From: Sesamum alatum
Lineage: Eukaryota > Streptophyta > Magnoliopsida > Lamiales > Pedaliaceae
Length of the DNA: 64,000 nt
NCBI GenBank assembly: GCA_034509735.1
Contig: JACGWO010000005.1
Coordinates: 37,416,479 to 37,480,478 of the forward strand
Reading direction: 5' to 3'
A program made the translations under genes and the position numbers. Shown piece after piece: positions 1-11,341 of this stretch (its first letter is position 1; every line of letters begins with the position of its first letter). The notes under the pieces are model-generated. The model had not been told where the DNA came from, did not search any database, and saw only the letters and a list, made by a program, of their open reading frames with translations.

Positions 1-413
1 TCCACATTCCATTGACGATTATAATTATATCAAAGCTATATAGCAAAAATTGCAATATGGAGATGAAGACTATCGAGAGAGACACGACCATTTTCCACCC
101 ATGCTAAACAAAATAAAGAATATAATTCCTGCAAACGTAGTGTTTCCGTTCACCAGTTCAGGAAAAGGTTAAATGGTCAGCTGGTATATACCTGATATCT
201 AAATGTGGCTTCATGATTCTGTATTATCTGCCTCAACACCTCCTTGTCATAACTTAAGTACTGGTCCATAGTACATGGTGGCAAAGAACTCTGGAAGCCT
301 CCTTCTTCTCCATAGCTAGGATTACTATTGAATAGGGGCCAAGAAAAGCCGCTTGCACCTACGTTAAGATCCCTCGCATGGTAATATACAGGGATATAGC
401 TAGTACACTGCAT
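1..413 (-). CDS. DUF863 family protein, first coding exon (partial gene)
   Basis: The gene is on the minus strand and runs off the left edge. The exon from 413 to 192 reads MQCTSYIPVYYHARDLN, then a Ser/Trp-Pro-Leu-rich stretch, then KEVLRQIIQNHEATFRYQ. This order (a QC-x-SY-x-P-x-YY-x-RDLN opening, then a helix ending in HEA-x-F-x-x-Q) matches the start of plant DUF863 proteins as I recall them; their biochemical role is not known. The reading frame stops at a CAG/GTATAT splice donor (exon end at 192) in phase 0, so the shown residues after Gln are intronic. An acceptor (TTTCAG/GTGACG) lies at about 430 just upstream of the ATG, and an in-frame TGA precedes the ATG, so Met at 413 is the start. 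The following exons are either within 1-191 or outside the window; I could not place them. Confidence 0.72.
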
Positions 414-429
414 ATTTGCACCACGTCAC

Positions 430-2168
430 CTGAAATGGGGACATAAGATTGTTAATATTATCCATGATCACGCACAGTCAAATCTTTCGACTTAGAGACG
501 GGATTCATTAATAAAAAGATTACGTAAAACTGATTCTAGAAAATAGTGAAAATCCAGTTTGACCCTGTAATACTGACTACACCCTTCAAATTATAAAATG
601 TTAAAGCGCATGATTAGTTGGTCCTTAAGCCCTTCACTGCTGTTTAATAGATGATGAAGAAGCTGCTACGCTAACAAGAAATCATACAACATCCAACAAG
701 TCAAAAGCACATGCATTATATTTACGGAAGCAAAGAATCCAGAGAGATTGCATTGGATAATGGATATTTCACGTTCTTTTCTATTTCTTTCGTAAATTCT
801 TCTCTCTTTTCCAACCTGAATCATGTCCTAAGTAATTTAAACTTACTTAAGCTTAAACGATGATTTCCTTTTGAGAAAGCACTTAAGCAGATCAATAAAT
901 TGCAAAGGTGTGTTCAACTTTAGATACTCAAGTATGTGCATCTACGTCAAGGAACACTAAAAAATCGGAGAAAACGTGAGAAGTTAAAGAACAACCAGAT
1001 CAAATACTAAAACTACAGTCAGAAGAGAAAATGATTAGACTTACTCAAGTTAGACATACATTCAGTTCTACACAAGCTTCACTCAATAAATGCCCGAATC
1101 GTACTCAGTGAACCAAAACCTTAGATGGAAGTAGAAAGATCAACATGTTTGGGAGAAGATAAGATGTTCAAAAACAGTCCAAGATTCTTAAGAATTGTGG
1201 AAAATCTACAAAGCATCTTTAACAAAATGCATATCCATCAATCCTAACAAATAGTTTCAATGAATGTCTTTTCTCCCCGGATAAGATCAAAATGAAAATT
1301 TTCCAGCTAAGCAGAATAAAGAAGTTCGCAAAGCAAGAGAGCCCATTAATTAATAAGATTCTTTATATATGCATTAGGCCGAAAACTCCACCAGACAATC
1401 AGGTTGTAATAAGATGGGGAGATGGTAAACACTTAGATTAAATGTTCTAAAACATTAACAAAGTAAGAAAAAGAGAAACATTAAAGAGACACAAAATGAA
1501 AAGGGGAGAATTATTCAAGAAAAATACATTTGAAAAAGCCTCAAAAAGCAGAAAGAAAAGCAAAATCTTCTGAGGATCACAGCATCAAGACTATCAGCCC
1601 ACCATCCAAATCTCAACCTCTTGCAGGCAAAAAAATCCAAAGAAACACACACACACACACAGAGGACACTGACACACGCATTTTGAAACAGAGAACAACC
1701 CAGATGAGAAAATGGACACAAGATCAAAACCCAGTCAGAATATCAGAAGAATTTTTACCTCAGGCAAGAGACAAACAAAAACCCACTCAAATCCACTGCT
1801 TCAAGAATCCAGTTACACAATCCACTGATAATCCACCACACAAGTCCAAAAACTTGTCGTTTACTAATCACAATTGAAAAGACCTACTCGCATTAAAAGC
1901 AGAGAAAAAGGATATGGGAAAGAAAGAAAAGCATCAGAGGAAAGCAGGAGGGCGAAAAGGAGCGAAGCGTAGAGAAGCCATTATGAAGCAAACAGAAATG
2001 AGCTGAGGGAGTTTGAGAAAGCTGACATTTAGAGAAAGAAAAGAAGCAGGTGGAGGGTTATTTAGTGGTTTGGAAAAAGGGAAAGGAAGCCATGAAAGGA
2101 GGCTTAAATTTGTCAACAAGCAAAGGCTTAAAGAAAAGGAGAAAAGGCCTCTGGGGGGGGGGGGGGGG

Positions 2169-2232
<64 letters not shown>

Positions 2233-2340
2233 GAGTTTCTGGATCTGCTGGGGCCACACACACTTTACAAAGAAGGTGGAGAGAGAGAGAGAAGAATAAC
2301 TTAGATGAGAAGAGAGATGGGATTTGTCAATATACGGGGC
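430..2340 (-). promoter_or_regulatory. Leader intron(s) and promoter region of the DUF863 gene
   Basis: No convincing coding sequence is present. A splice acceptor next to the first coding exon means that at least one 5' UTR intron lies here. The part from about 1500 to 2300 is purine-rich on the plus strand, so pyrimidine-rich on the gene strand, as is common in plant leaders. The leader exon cannot be located without transcript data. Confidence 0.45.
2153..2229. repeat. Compound microsatellite G18-(TG)9-(AG)20
   Basis: Eighteen G residues are followed directly by nine TG units and about twenty AG units. On the strand of the DUF863 gene this is a (CT)n(CA)nC(n) tract within its presumed promoter or leader. 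Translations in which Leu-Ser and His-Thr alternate are by-products of this tract and are not genes. The tract is likely to vary in length between individuals. Confidence 0.95.
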
Positions 2341-2388
2341 CCCAAAAGGGCAAAAGGCCACTTGAATTAATATCTAGGGCTAAATATA

Positions 2389-4340
2389 GGCTTATTTATT
2401 TTTAATATTAAGAAAATTAAAAATAATATAAATAATTATAATATATTATATATAACATGAATGATAAAAGTCGAATTTTTTGAGTTCGACTTCCATATTT
2501 TTTTATTTTTATTTTTTATTATTATTATTATTATTACATATAATTTATATTTAAATGTATAATAAAATATATATATATAACACAAAAAAATATAATTACA
2601 TCAAAAAAATATATTTAAATCAAAAAATAAAATTTAAAAAATTAATTATAATAATTACAATTCTTAAAAATGACCGTCCGTCCCACAAGTGCGTTGGTGC
2701 CGTTGGCGCCGAGGTCTTCTTATTTCTTTACCCATATTTTGTATTGATTCATCTTCAACATTATCATCATTATCTGCATTCATATGCAACCAACTTGATG
2801 ATGTTGCAAAACTAAACTCTCCATAATCACGATATGCCCCAAATGTTGGAAATGAAATTGGTGAGATGTTATATTCTGGTGCATATGTTTGACTCGTGCC
2901 AATGCCAAAGTCAACCTGTCCATAATAAGGTTGTTGGCTTGGCATGTATGAAGCTGAATCAAACCAATCACTTTGTTGGAGCGGTTGAGACACGTAACAA
3001 TCTTGATATACATTTAGAGGTGTATGAACTATGGATGGACCAGCTATATCTGCCCCAATAGTATCATCACCTCTAAGTGAACTTGTGGACATTCTGCTAC
3101 TGCTTCTCCTTCGTCTGTGGGACGTAGACGGAGCATTATCATGTGGCGTTGCTTGTTGTTCGGGCTGATTATCCCTCGGAAAACGAGAAAGCATTTCACG
3201 AAGTTCAATCATTCCGATAATAAACCGCTGATGCATTTGCAAAGCCTCTTCGAAAATGGTTGGTGGAGGTTGAACACTAAGATGAAGGGCCTCTGCATAT
3301 TGCTTCTGCACCAATTTTAAAATAATGAATTTAAATCTAAGAGAAAATCGGTGTAACATGAATCAAGTTTTATTGCACAACATACCACATGTTGTATTGT
3401 TGGTGCATGTCCAAGTTGATACCCACTCTCTACACGTCTATCAGTAGATGATGAGACAAATCAACGAGTTATTCTACCGTACCAATTCCAATATCCATTT
3501 TCTGTATCTCTTCTGTTGGAAATGGTTGGTCGACGCACAATCGTTTCATCTCGTCTACCCCATCTACTAATGTATATCGCGTGATGAGTCTCCCAGTCTG
3601 TGCCCCCACGTGCTCTACGGGAAATGTTATGGAGGCTCATTTCTCGACTGTCTGTACCCTGTGGAATATCTTGCCTCATTTCGAATTGACGAAGTACCCG
3701 TTCGGGATGATGCATTTCCACAATGGCATAAAAGATTAGGGGACATATTGATGTCCACAACTGGGGGTTGAACTCATCTGAAATGGGCTAGAATGTTCTC
3801 CAAATTCATGTCGTACGGCTGCCATAGAAACTGAAATAAAAGCAAATATGTTAAATTAGTGGGTAATTAATATTCATAAATAAATATACATAATGATGAG
3901 TCTTGTTTACCTGATCAACCGTCATGCTATCTGGCATATCTCTAAATACCCGGACAGTCCACCGTACAGTGCGGGTGAAGTTATGTTTTTTGTTCCACGT
4001 TGCACCGTACGGTGGTATTGGAAGAAGCTGATTATTATAAGTTTGTATTGGCCCCATCGTTACACGTTTATCACCAAGACCGGGTGTTGTTGGTGTGATA
4101 CGCGACCAAGCCCAAATCTGTAAAATAATAAGCTTGTTTCAAAAATAAAATACTGCAATAAGTTAGTTAATGACAAATATAAAATATTTAATGTTACCTG
4201 CAGTAACTGCAACGGGCCACCAATTTGGGCTTTGCCTTTGGTGTTGGCATTGCATAATTCGCGGTACAAGAATGCGAGCACAACACTGCCCCAGCTATAG
4301 TTTCGGGTGGCGCCGATATCCTCTAATTTCTGGACATATA
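2389..4340 (-). mobile_element. Mutator-like element with plant mobile domain (PMD) gene, one end missing
   Basis: The left edge (GGCTTATTTATT at 2389) and the following AT-rich arm, including an inner AAAAGTCGAA-TTCGACTT hairpin motif, match the terminal inverted repeats of the small element at 45070-45887, which has a clean 10-bp target duplication. Between this end and about 4340 lies a PMD gene. No matching right end was seen up to 5 kb, so the element looks truncated on that side. Mutator elements carrying PMD genes are known in plants; this copy appears to be a remnant. Confidence 0.65.
2664..4335 (-). pseudogene. PMD (MAIN/MAIL-like) protein, transposon-borne, disabled
   Basis: Four exon-like blocks on the minus strand can be joined by splice sites: about 4335-4198 (YSWGSVVLAFLYRELCNAN), 4117-3911 (IWAWSRI ... 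VRVFRDMPD), 3830-3386 (WQPYDMN ... PERVLRQFEMRQDIP ... DWETHHAIYI) and 3305-2664 (a low-complexity, Ser/Arg-rich tail). These are hallmarks of the plant mobile domain (PMD), also called the aminotransferase-like domain, found in MAIN/MAIL1 and in transposons. Exon 3 needs a frame change between WQPYDMNLENILAHF and the following LWTSICPLIFYAIVE segment, and a TGA follows the ITR of NWYGRITR. The N-terminal part of the domain is missing. It is therefore read as a pseudogene, although a short unrecognised intron could explain the frame change. Confidence 0.7.
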
Positions 4341-5030
4341 GTAATGATAGTAGGTTGATTAGATATAATATCTTAATTATATTGTGGGATGTTATTCTAC
4401 TTTGGTAGTAGGTATCGTTCTACTTTAATAGTAGGTTGATTAGATATAGTTATCTAATATTGATTAGTATATGAATGTTTTTTTGTTATCGGTAGTCGTT
4501 AGATATAGATATTTGATATGGTTATTGTAATTAATGTACTTAAATTATAATAGTTTATCGTTTTTACTTTTTAAAAAAATCTTTTTACATGAAAGTTTTT
4601 GTGTATTCATTGTACTCATTCATTAGTCAAATTTAAGTTTGTAAAATAGTTCAAATTGTAATAAAATACACACAAAACTTTAGGTTAAGTTATGAATGAG
4701 TAAAATAAATATACACAAAATTTTCATGTAAAAGATTTTTTTGTTGAGATATTATATTTGTTGTGTATCTATTATATATTAATTTATTACACCACTTTTA
4801 ATTTAAATTCTTCACTTATTTAAAATAATTCTTTTTAGTTAGAAATTATTTGGTGATGATTTAATGTGTAATACTAAAATATATTGAGAATAATATAATT
4901 ATTTATTAGGGACAATTTTGTCTAACCAATGGGTAAGTGTTACATTTGATAGTTTGAAGGGAGGGGGTGGGGGGATAAATATTACATCAAGGATAATTCA
5001 GGGGGACAAAGTGTATTTAACCCTAATATC
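4341..5030. other. AT-rich intergenic DNA with a G-rich transposon-end-like segment
   Basis: No gene was seen. Most of it is AT-rich sequence with small direct repeats such as two copies of GTAGGTTGATTAGATATA near 4350 and 4430. At 4905-5025 there is a segment with a G-rich run (GGGAGGGGGTGGGGGG, about 4960) that ends in TTTAACCCT; this resembles the ends of the GC-cored elements further right, but no partner end was found. Confidence 0.5.
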
Positions 5031-5035
5031 TATCC

Positions 5036-6990
5036 AAGAATAAAATTCATTTTAGTACCTGATATTTGAGTTCAATTTTAAAGTAGCTTTTATTTTTCTA
5101 ATTCACTTTAAATTAGCTTTTTTTTTGGACGATTTTTCCATATTATCCTTATAAAAGTTTTTATACATTTAAAAAATATTTTAAGTCCTCAATTTTCATT
5201 TCCAATTGCAATTTGGTTCCATGTATATAAATCTAAGTGAATGTAACCGTTTTTAATTGCAAGTATTTATAATTTGGAATTATTTAAATAATAACTTAAT
5301 TAATGACATATAAACACAATTTTTGTGAATATAATGACTTGCAATATTTGTAAATAAATATAACAGTTTTTAATTGCTATATTTTTTGTGTTGGTTAAAT
5401 TGCATAAATCCCCTCTGTGTTATGCAAAATTAGCTAAAAACCTACACATGTTAACGAAATACGCCGTAAACCCCTTTATTTTTCAAAATAATGCACACTT
5501 TCTCCCCACCGTTTGTTATCCCTAACACCGTTAAATATTAATTATTTACCCCTTATAACCTTTTCTTAGCAGCCATTGGTCTGTAAGAGTAAAAAATGAA
5601 CACTTCATATTTGAACTAATTTTAAAAATATATCTTATATATATATGTATACACAAACACATATATTAATTATATGTACGTAATTATGCATATATATACC
5701 GTAAGACGGCAACGGCGACCTCCACCTTAACAGTGACAACGGTTCTAGGCGATGTTGAGGTCGACGAGGTTCTAGGCTACCTTGCCGCCGTATAGTGAAA
5801 ATTGGGGTGACGCAGTCGCCCCCGATCTGGGTGATCGCCGGCTTGAAGAAATAGGTGTCGCCATCGCACAGGTTGGGCGACTATAATGTCACCTGGATTT
5901 GGGCAACCTGCAATCACCCACAGAGGGGGGCTACGCGATTGGGGCATCGCCGTCCTTGGTTCTTGTGGTGGTTGGCGGTGGTGGTTGGCGGTGGGGGGGG
6001 GGGTGCCGAAAGATCCAAAGAAAATCGGACGGCCAAAGACAATTTTTTTGAATATCAAAAAGTAAAAAAGACATATCTTTTTAATTTAAAATAAGAAATT
6101 ATTAATACTAAAAATTTAGATACTTGATATACTTTAAATATTATGAATTAATATCTACAATAATTTATATACGTTTTTTAAATATTAAAAATTAAAAATA
6201 TTGTCTAGAGTAAATAATATAACTATTTTTTTGGTATTTTGATATTTAATTAATATATTCAAAATATAATATAATTTATTAAAATATATTTCAATTAAAT
6301 AATAATTTGTAATAGTGAAAAACATATAATTATTACCTAAAAAATCACCAAAAAAGTAAAATAATGATAGTATCTACAAGCTCCCACTTTTTCTTTCTTT
6401 CTGTTTTTGTTGGTACAGGGTAATAAAGGCTAAAGTTCCCTTCTATAGCCAAAGGGAGTATTTTGGTCATTTTTCATCACATCTAAAGTTAAACTGTGAG
6501 CAAAAATCACCCATACACACACACCTAGGGCGTGTAATGTCTTCTCCGCCTGTTATTAATGGAAAGAGATTTTTTTGCAGGATTTACAATAACACATTTT
6601 TTTTGGGCATATTCATTAACATAAGTAGGTTTTTAACTAATTTCGCGTAACACATGAGTATTTATGTAATTTACTTGAACAATTCAAGCTAATTTAATTC
6701 ACAATAATTATTTAATTGTCATTGATCAAAGTGCTTTCTATATAATTTTTCAGTGATAGATTCTTCTAATTAAAACGGTTTATTTTTTTAAATTTATGTG
6801 TGAGGGACCAAAGTGCAACATAAAAATGTTAAAATAATTTTTTTTTTGTAAAATAAAATATTAGGGTAATATGAAAAAATTGCATAGAACATGGAACAGT
6901 TTTATGTGAGTTCAATCATTAGGAACTTCTTTAAAGTTGAAATCAATGTCGGGGACTAAAATGAATTTTATGCATTTATCCAACGGTATT
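5036..6990. mobile_element. Outer fold-back (inverted-repeat) element
   Basis: The left arm at about 5040-5110 (ATAAAATTCATTTTAGTACC, then TTGAGTTCAATTTTAAAG) is matched in reverse complement by the right arm at about 6905-6985 (GGGACTAAAATGAATTTTAT). A second element (5394-6674) sits between the arms. I could not define a clean target duplication, so the boundaries are approximate. The type is probably a Mutator-like or other TIR element without a gene. Confidence 0.55.
5394..6674. mobile_element. Nested TIR element with GC-rich core
   Basis: The left end (GTTAAATTGCATAAATCCC) is mirrored by the right end (GTAAATTACATAAATACTC when reversed), and the similarity continues inwards over about 70 bp (AATTAG-TAAAAACCTAC). 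The core at 5700-6010 is GC-rich with repeated GGCGAC/GTCGCC words and a G tract at about 5991-6003, in sharp contrast to the AT-rich arms. Open frames inside the core are not supported as genes. No target duplication was identified. Confidence 0.6.
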
Positions 6991-8200
6991 ATTGATTGTT
7001 GACGGGTGTAGAGTACCTACTTTAGCGTGCATTTTTTAAATTAATTAAACTAATATTATAGGGAAAAGTAATTTTTTTTTAATTTTTTCATCTTTTTTTT
7101 CTTTTTACTCTGCTTCATATGTATTGTGTGTGTTTGTTCTTAAAAAAAAAAATCCATAATATTAATTGAATGTACATTGCATTGAATTCATAGTAATTGT
7201 CGTATTTATTGATTAAGGGAGTGATTCCAAAAAAATAAATTAAGCTTTGTGAAGGTGTTTGAAAATATAATTTTTGCTCGTGCTTTTTTAAATTAAGTTA
7301 AAATAAGCTCAAAATTGTAAGTTGATGAGAAGCATTTATAAAATTTGAAACATTATTGTAAATAAATAGACTTCTTTACGACTTGTTTGCAATAAATAAT
7401 TTTTGTATATTCCAAAGATACCCCATCCCCGTAACTGCTAAAATCTACACAACCACACACTAGGGTAGTTAGTAATTTCACAAATAAGTTGGTACAACTT
7501 TTTTTTATCAATACTTCTACATCAACTTTTGTCTACTTGTTACTATTACTTCCGAACACTCCCAACTTTTACATCTTAATCACTTATCCACTTTTTCTAA
7601 AATTAAACACTTTTGTAAAGAGTTTTTGCAAACACACATCAATTTTAGAAGAAAATCACAGCAGAAGATATGTAATAAAAATAATTTCATTTTTTGTATC
7701 TAATTAATGCTATATATTATTTTGGGTGTGTATTTAGCGTGCTATATCTGCTAGTAACAATAATATACACATATATGTATATGTTTGTATATATACATAT
7801 TTATAGTTAATATTTATTATGTATTTATTGTTATTTATTAAGGCTCAAATCTTTATTATGAGATATTTAAGTAGGACAATAATGTTGGGTTATGGAAAAC
7901 ATCCTTAAGCTTTTGATTTTTCCCAAAAATCTCTCATAAAATTTGATTATATTTATTGATGTTTGCCAATTTGCAGCATCCTCAATTTGTTTGAGGAATA
8001 GCAAGGTTGATTTACAAAATAATAAGAAACATATAAAATAAAGTTAACACTTCGACAATCAAATTATTATCAGAACAATAAATTAAGAAAAAGTGGTAGA
8101 TAATTGAAGAGTAAAATATTATGTGTGTGGAAAATAGTAACTTAGGAATAGAGGATAACATCTTCTTTTTGCAGTGATTTAAAAAAGATAGTTGGAGCGT
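6991..8200. other. AT-rich intergenic DNA, no gene seen
   Basis: The sequence is AT-rich and low in complexity, with poly-T and TATA-type runs. No protein similarity, tRNA-like cloverleaf or clear repeat boundaries were recognised. Confidence 0.6.
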
Positions 8201-8204
8201 ATTA

Positions 8205-8605
8205 AGAGTGTGTTTGTCTAAATTTATTTAAAAGATTTTATAAGCTCATACATCTTATAAGATGTTTAGAGCTTATACGATATTAGATCTTATTTTGAAA
8301 ATAAGTTCATGAAGTGTTTGAAGAAAATAAAATCTCAGAGCTTATAGGAAGTTAGTATTGACAAATTTATAATTTATCTGAAAAAATTTGTTAAGATCTT
8401 AGAAATACGTTAGTAATTCCTTACTCTTTTTTTTTTTTTTTTTTAAAGAGCTTGTAAGCTCATAACATCTGATTTTTAGAACTTGTAAGCCTTTTTTCTA
8501 GAAAATTTACCAAATACTTTATGATATCTTATAACTTTCAAATATCTTATAAGATATCTTAAAAAGTTTATAAACTTTCCGAGCATCCTCTAAATCACAA
8601 TCCGT
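8205..8605. mobile_element. Possible MITE with TTATAAG-rich arms
   Basis: Repeated ATAAGCTCATA, CTTATAAGAT and AGCTTATA words occur in both orientations on either side of a poly-T run at about 8429-8443, giving a fold-back of about 400 bp. This resembles common plant MITEs, some of them hAT-related. The ends and target duplication are unclear. Confidence 0.35.
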
Positions 8606-8689
8606 TAGGATATTGGATTAGGTGTCATGGTTGTTTGAAAAATGACCCATAACCATTTATGGAGTGAAATATATAATGGTGTTTATGAG

Positions 8690-9103
8690 TGATGCGGCTT
8701 GCGACTTGATTGGTGCCCCGTTGCGCGAGGTATTGTCCGCTTTGCCTCTGTACGAGCTTCACAGTTTTGTCCTGAAAAGGCACCTCGCTAGCGAGAGGAG
8801 GCATTGGGGCTTATAAGCCACTTAAGCTCCTCGTCTGCAATCGATGTGGATGCTTGCTACATCATCAGCCCCCAGACGGGGGGCTTGGGACGAGTGCATG
8901 GTCTCGTTCTCATATACGATGCCAAATGATGTGGCTTGCAATTTGATCGGTGCCCCGTTGCGAGGTATTGTCCGCTTTGGCTCTGTACGAGCCTCACGGT
9001 TTTGTCCTGAAAAGGCACCTCGCTAGGGAAATGAGGCATTGGGGCTTATAACTCATTCAAACTCCTCGTCTGCAATCGATGTGGGACGCTTGCGACATCA
9101 TCA
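8690..9103 (-). mobile_element. Very small TRIM-like LTR element (two LTRs of about 178 bp, 59-bp interior)
   Basis: Two direct copies (8690-8867 and 8927-9103) of about 178 bp are separated by only 59 bp. Read on the minus strand each copy begins TGATGATGT and ends CATCA, as LTRs begin TG and end CA. Each contains TTATAAGCCCC (a TATA-like box) and, near its start, a version of GTCCCACATCGATTGCAGA that is typical of TRIM LTRs. After the first minus-strand LTR the interior begins TTTGGCATCG, weakly like the initiator-Met tRNA primer site, and it ends in GTCTGGGGGC before the second LTR, like a polypurine tract. There is no coding sequence. Flanking 5-bp duplications do not match cleanly (3 of 5). 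A simple tandem duplication is the alternative. Confidence 0.6.
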
Positions 9104-9484
9104 ATAGTTTCAAGAAGCGAAAATATTCATTAAAGTTCTAACAACCTTGACTTATTCTCACATTTTTCCCACAACGAAATCAATTGGGACGACTGGAAAT
9201 ATAATTTGACGAATTATAGATGTTGGGCCATTTGCCTTGTGGATCTTGTCTGTTGGGCTTTTCTCGTAAATATTATTTTGAGGAAACTTCTATAACTAGA
9301 CCTAACTAGGTACTTGTGAATACAATGAGAAGTTAGCTCTCAAACCATAAAATCAGTATGACATCAAAAGCCTTTTTTTGAAGAAAAATCGTTTATAGGT
9401 TGTATAATTTAAGGAGAGTATTTATAATTTTTCAAACAATGAGGAGTAATGCCTTTTCAAATGTTTTAAAAGTTCAAAGGCAAG

Positions 9485-10211
9485 GAAATGGACCCCTAAC
9501 CGAACAACCCAACAGGTAAAACCCTGTTGGTCCACGAGCAGGGCCTTTAGCCTATAAAATTAGTAGTATATACTAATCTGGCAGGCTGAAGGAAAAACCC
9601 TATTCGAGCAAGGTGAATCAACATACAACAAGGACGATACATTACATAGGTTGCTGAAACATGGGGACACATCATACTAAAAGATTTCCAATAAATTCCT
9701 AATAATCCGGTCGTAATCAAATTTTTAAACTGCAAGCAAGTAACAACCTCTCGAAAGCACAGACAGACTGGGCAAGACTCCGTAAAATGGTCATATATTT
9801 GTCAATACGAATCCAAATCCCGAATGGATTCTTCAGTTGGATAGCCAACACACGTAACTTTCAAATAATGCATGGCTCTCTATAACCGCCCTCTGAATCT
9901 TGCTTCGCCGCCGCCTATAAATGGACCCTTTGCGCAGTTTGGTAACATATACTCTAACTCTCAATCTCTCTCGGTTTTAAGCTACTTTTAGCTCAACTTT
10001 TGCACTCCACATGATTTTCTACACCATAACATCATATTCTACCATTATCCTCACTTTTATTCAAGTTTTTCATTTTGTTTATTCAGTAAGAAGATTACTG
10101 ACTGAAGCATCGGAGTGCTAACCCCTCATTGCAGGTTAGTCCTCCCTTGATCTTAGTATTTTCGTGAAGATCCTTCGACCCTCGTGGTGCTGTTGGATTT
10201 CGGTACGCATC
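9485..10211 (+). mobile_element. Gypsy-type LTR (solo or truncated)
   Basis: A TATA box (CCTATAAATGG at about 9914) is followed by a pyrimidine-rich leader and the phrase GACTGAAGCATCGGAGTGCT near 10100, then TTGCAGGT. This is close to the conserved leader motif (TTGAGCGTCGGAGTG ... TGCAGGT) of many plant Ty3/Gypsy LTRs. No internal domain follows; a fold-back element begins at about 10212. The left edge is approximate. Confidence 0.55.
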
Positions 10212-10858
10212 AAGGGGGTATTCGTAATTATACCAAACCTCATGAGAGATAACTATAATTTACCCTTTATTAAAATTATGTTAGTTGATTTTTTTTCCCA
10301 AATTGATAGTAAATTTTTAATAATTACACCGCTCTCCCATGAGGTTAGGTGTAATTACACGTAAACCCTCTGTGGTTTGAAAATTATATCTTATATCCTG
10401 ACGTTTGTTTTCGTCTAACAAATATATCTATCCGTTAGTCAAAATTAACCGAATTTGCTGATATTAGCAAAGAAATTGAATAAAGATTCATATTGAACCT
10501 CGATTGACTTGTTACTGACTTATTTTAGATCAAACAAATCTTTTTTGACCAAACTACACTTATACATCTTCACACGTTAATGCATGTGATGAGATATATT
10601 TTTACCCTTGTAAGGATAGTGTGGTCAGAAAATATTTGTTTGGTTTGCAATAGGTCAGTAATAAGTCCATCAAAGTTAAATATGGATTTCATTCTTTTTT
10701 TTTTCTAATATCAGATAAATTCAATGAATTTTGTCTACTATAGTGATTTATTTATTAGACAAAAATAAGCATCAAAAGTTCAAAATGTATTTTTTTAAAC
10801 CATAGAACATCAACATATAATTATACTAAACTTTGAGTGAGAGCAGTGTAATTATCCT
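10212..10858. mobile_element. Fold-back element interrupting the Gypsy LTR
   Basis: The two halves are imperfect reverse complements. For example GAACCTCGATTGACTTGTTACTGACTTATTT on the left is mirrored by a segment with ATAGGTCAGTAATAAGTCCA on the right, and GACCAAACTACACTTA by ATAGTGTGGTCAGA. The turn is near 10590. The outer ends GGGGGTATTCGTAATTATAC and the reversed right end share only partial identity. No coding sequence is present. Confidence 0.5.
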
Positions 10859-10989
10859 TCATTTTTAATACGTTATGACTAGCTTCCTCGTAGGGGGGAA
10901 AAGAAAAAGAAATAAATAATGTGATTTCTAACCATATGAGCAGTACCTTTTTGCTACTTCCAGGCAAATCAGAGCTAAGAAAATTCACA

Positions 10990-11333
10990 AAGTTCTCCCC
11001 ATTCCGGCTGATTCCAACCCCCCCTGGATTCCGAGTTTCAGCTGATCCAACGCCCTAGGCACTGCGCTGTCGTTCCGCTTCCACCCTGAGGTATTTGCCC
11101 CTCTCGATTCGGAATCAGTTTTTCGATTTCTAAGTTTGGAACAAGATTAGGGTTTGAAAAATTATTCTTTGATTTGTCATAGAGCTGAATGATTGATGCT
11201 ATCTTCTTTCCTCTGACGTTAGTATGCAGTTCCGGATTTCAATTACCTTTGTATATGCGTTGATGCGAAAACTATTTTACTGATTCAAATAGATGTTTTC
11301 CCTGATCTTGGGAAATCTATCAGCATTGTACAG
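10990..11333 (+). other. 5' UTR exon and leader intron of the RTE1-like gene
   Basis: The GC-richer stretch at about 10990-11090 ends in CCCTGAG/GTATTTG, a good donor. An acceptor (TTGTACAG/ATTAGG) at 11333 lies 8 bases before the start codon. A 243-base intron in the leader is therefore likely (11091-11333). The transcription start was not determined. Confidence 0.55.
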
Positions 11334-11341
11334 ATTAGGAA

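Noticed and set aside
1934..2361. Open frames on both strands with Leu-Ser, His-Thr or Glu-Arg repeats
   Set aside because: They are translations of the compound microsatellite and have no start context or family similarity.
8690..9103. 5S rRNA or tRNA-derived (Cassandra-type) sequence in the small LTR pair
   Set aside because: No 5S internal promoter boxes were recognised, and the TG...CA ends with GTCCCACATCG fit an ordinary TRIM LTR better.
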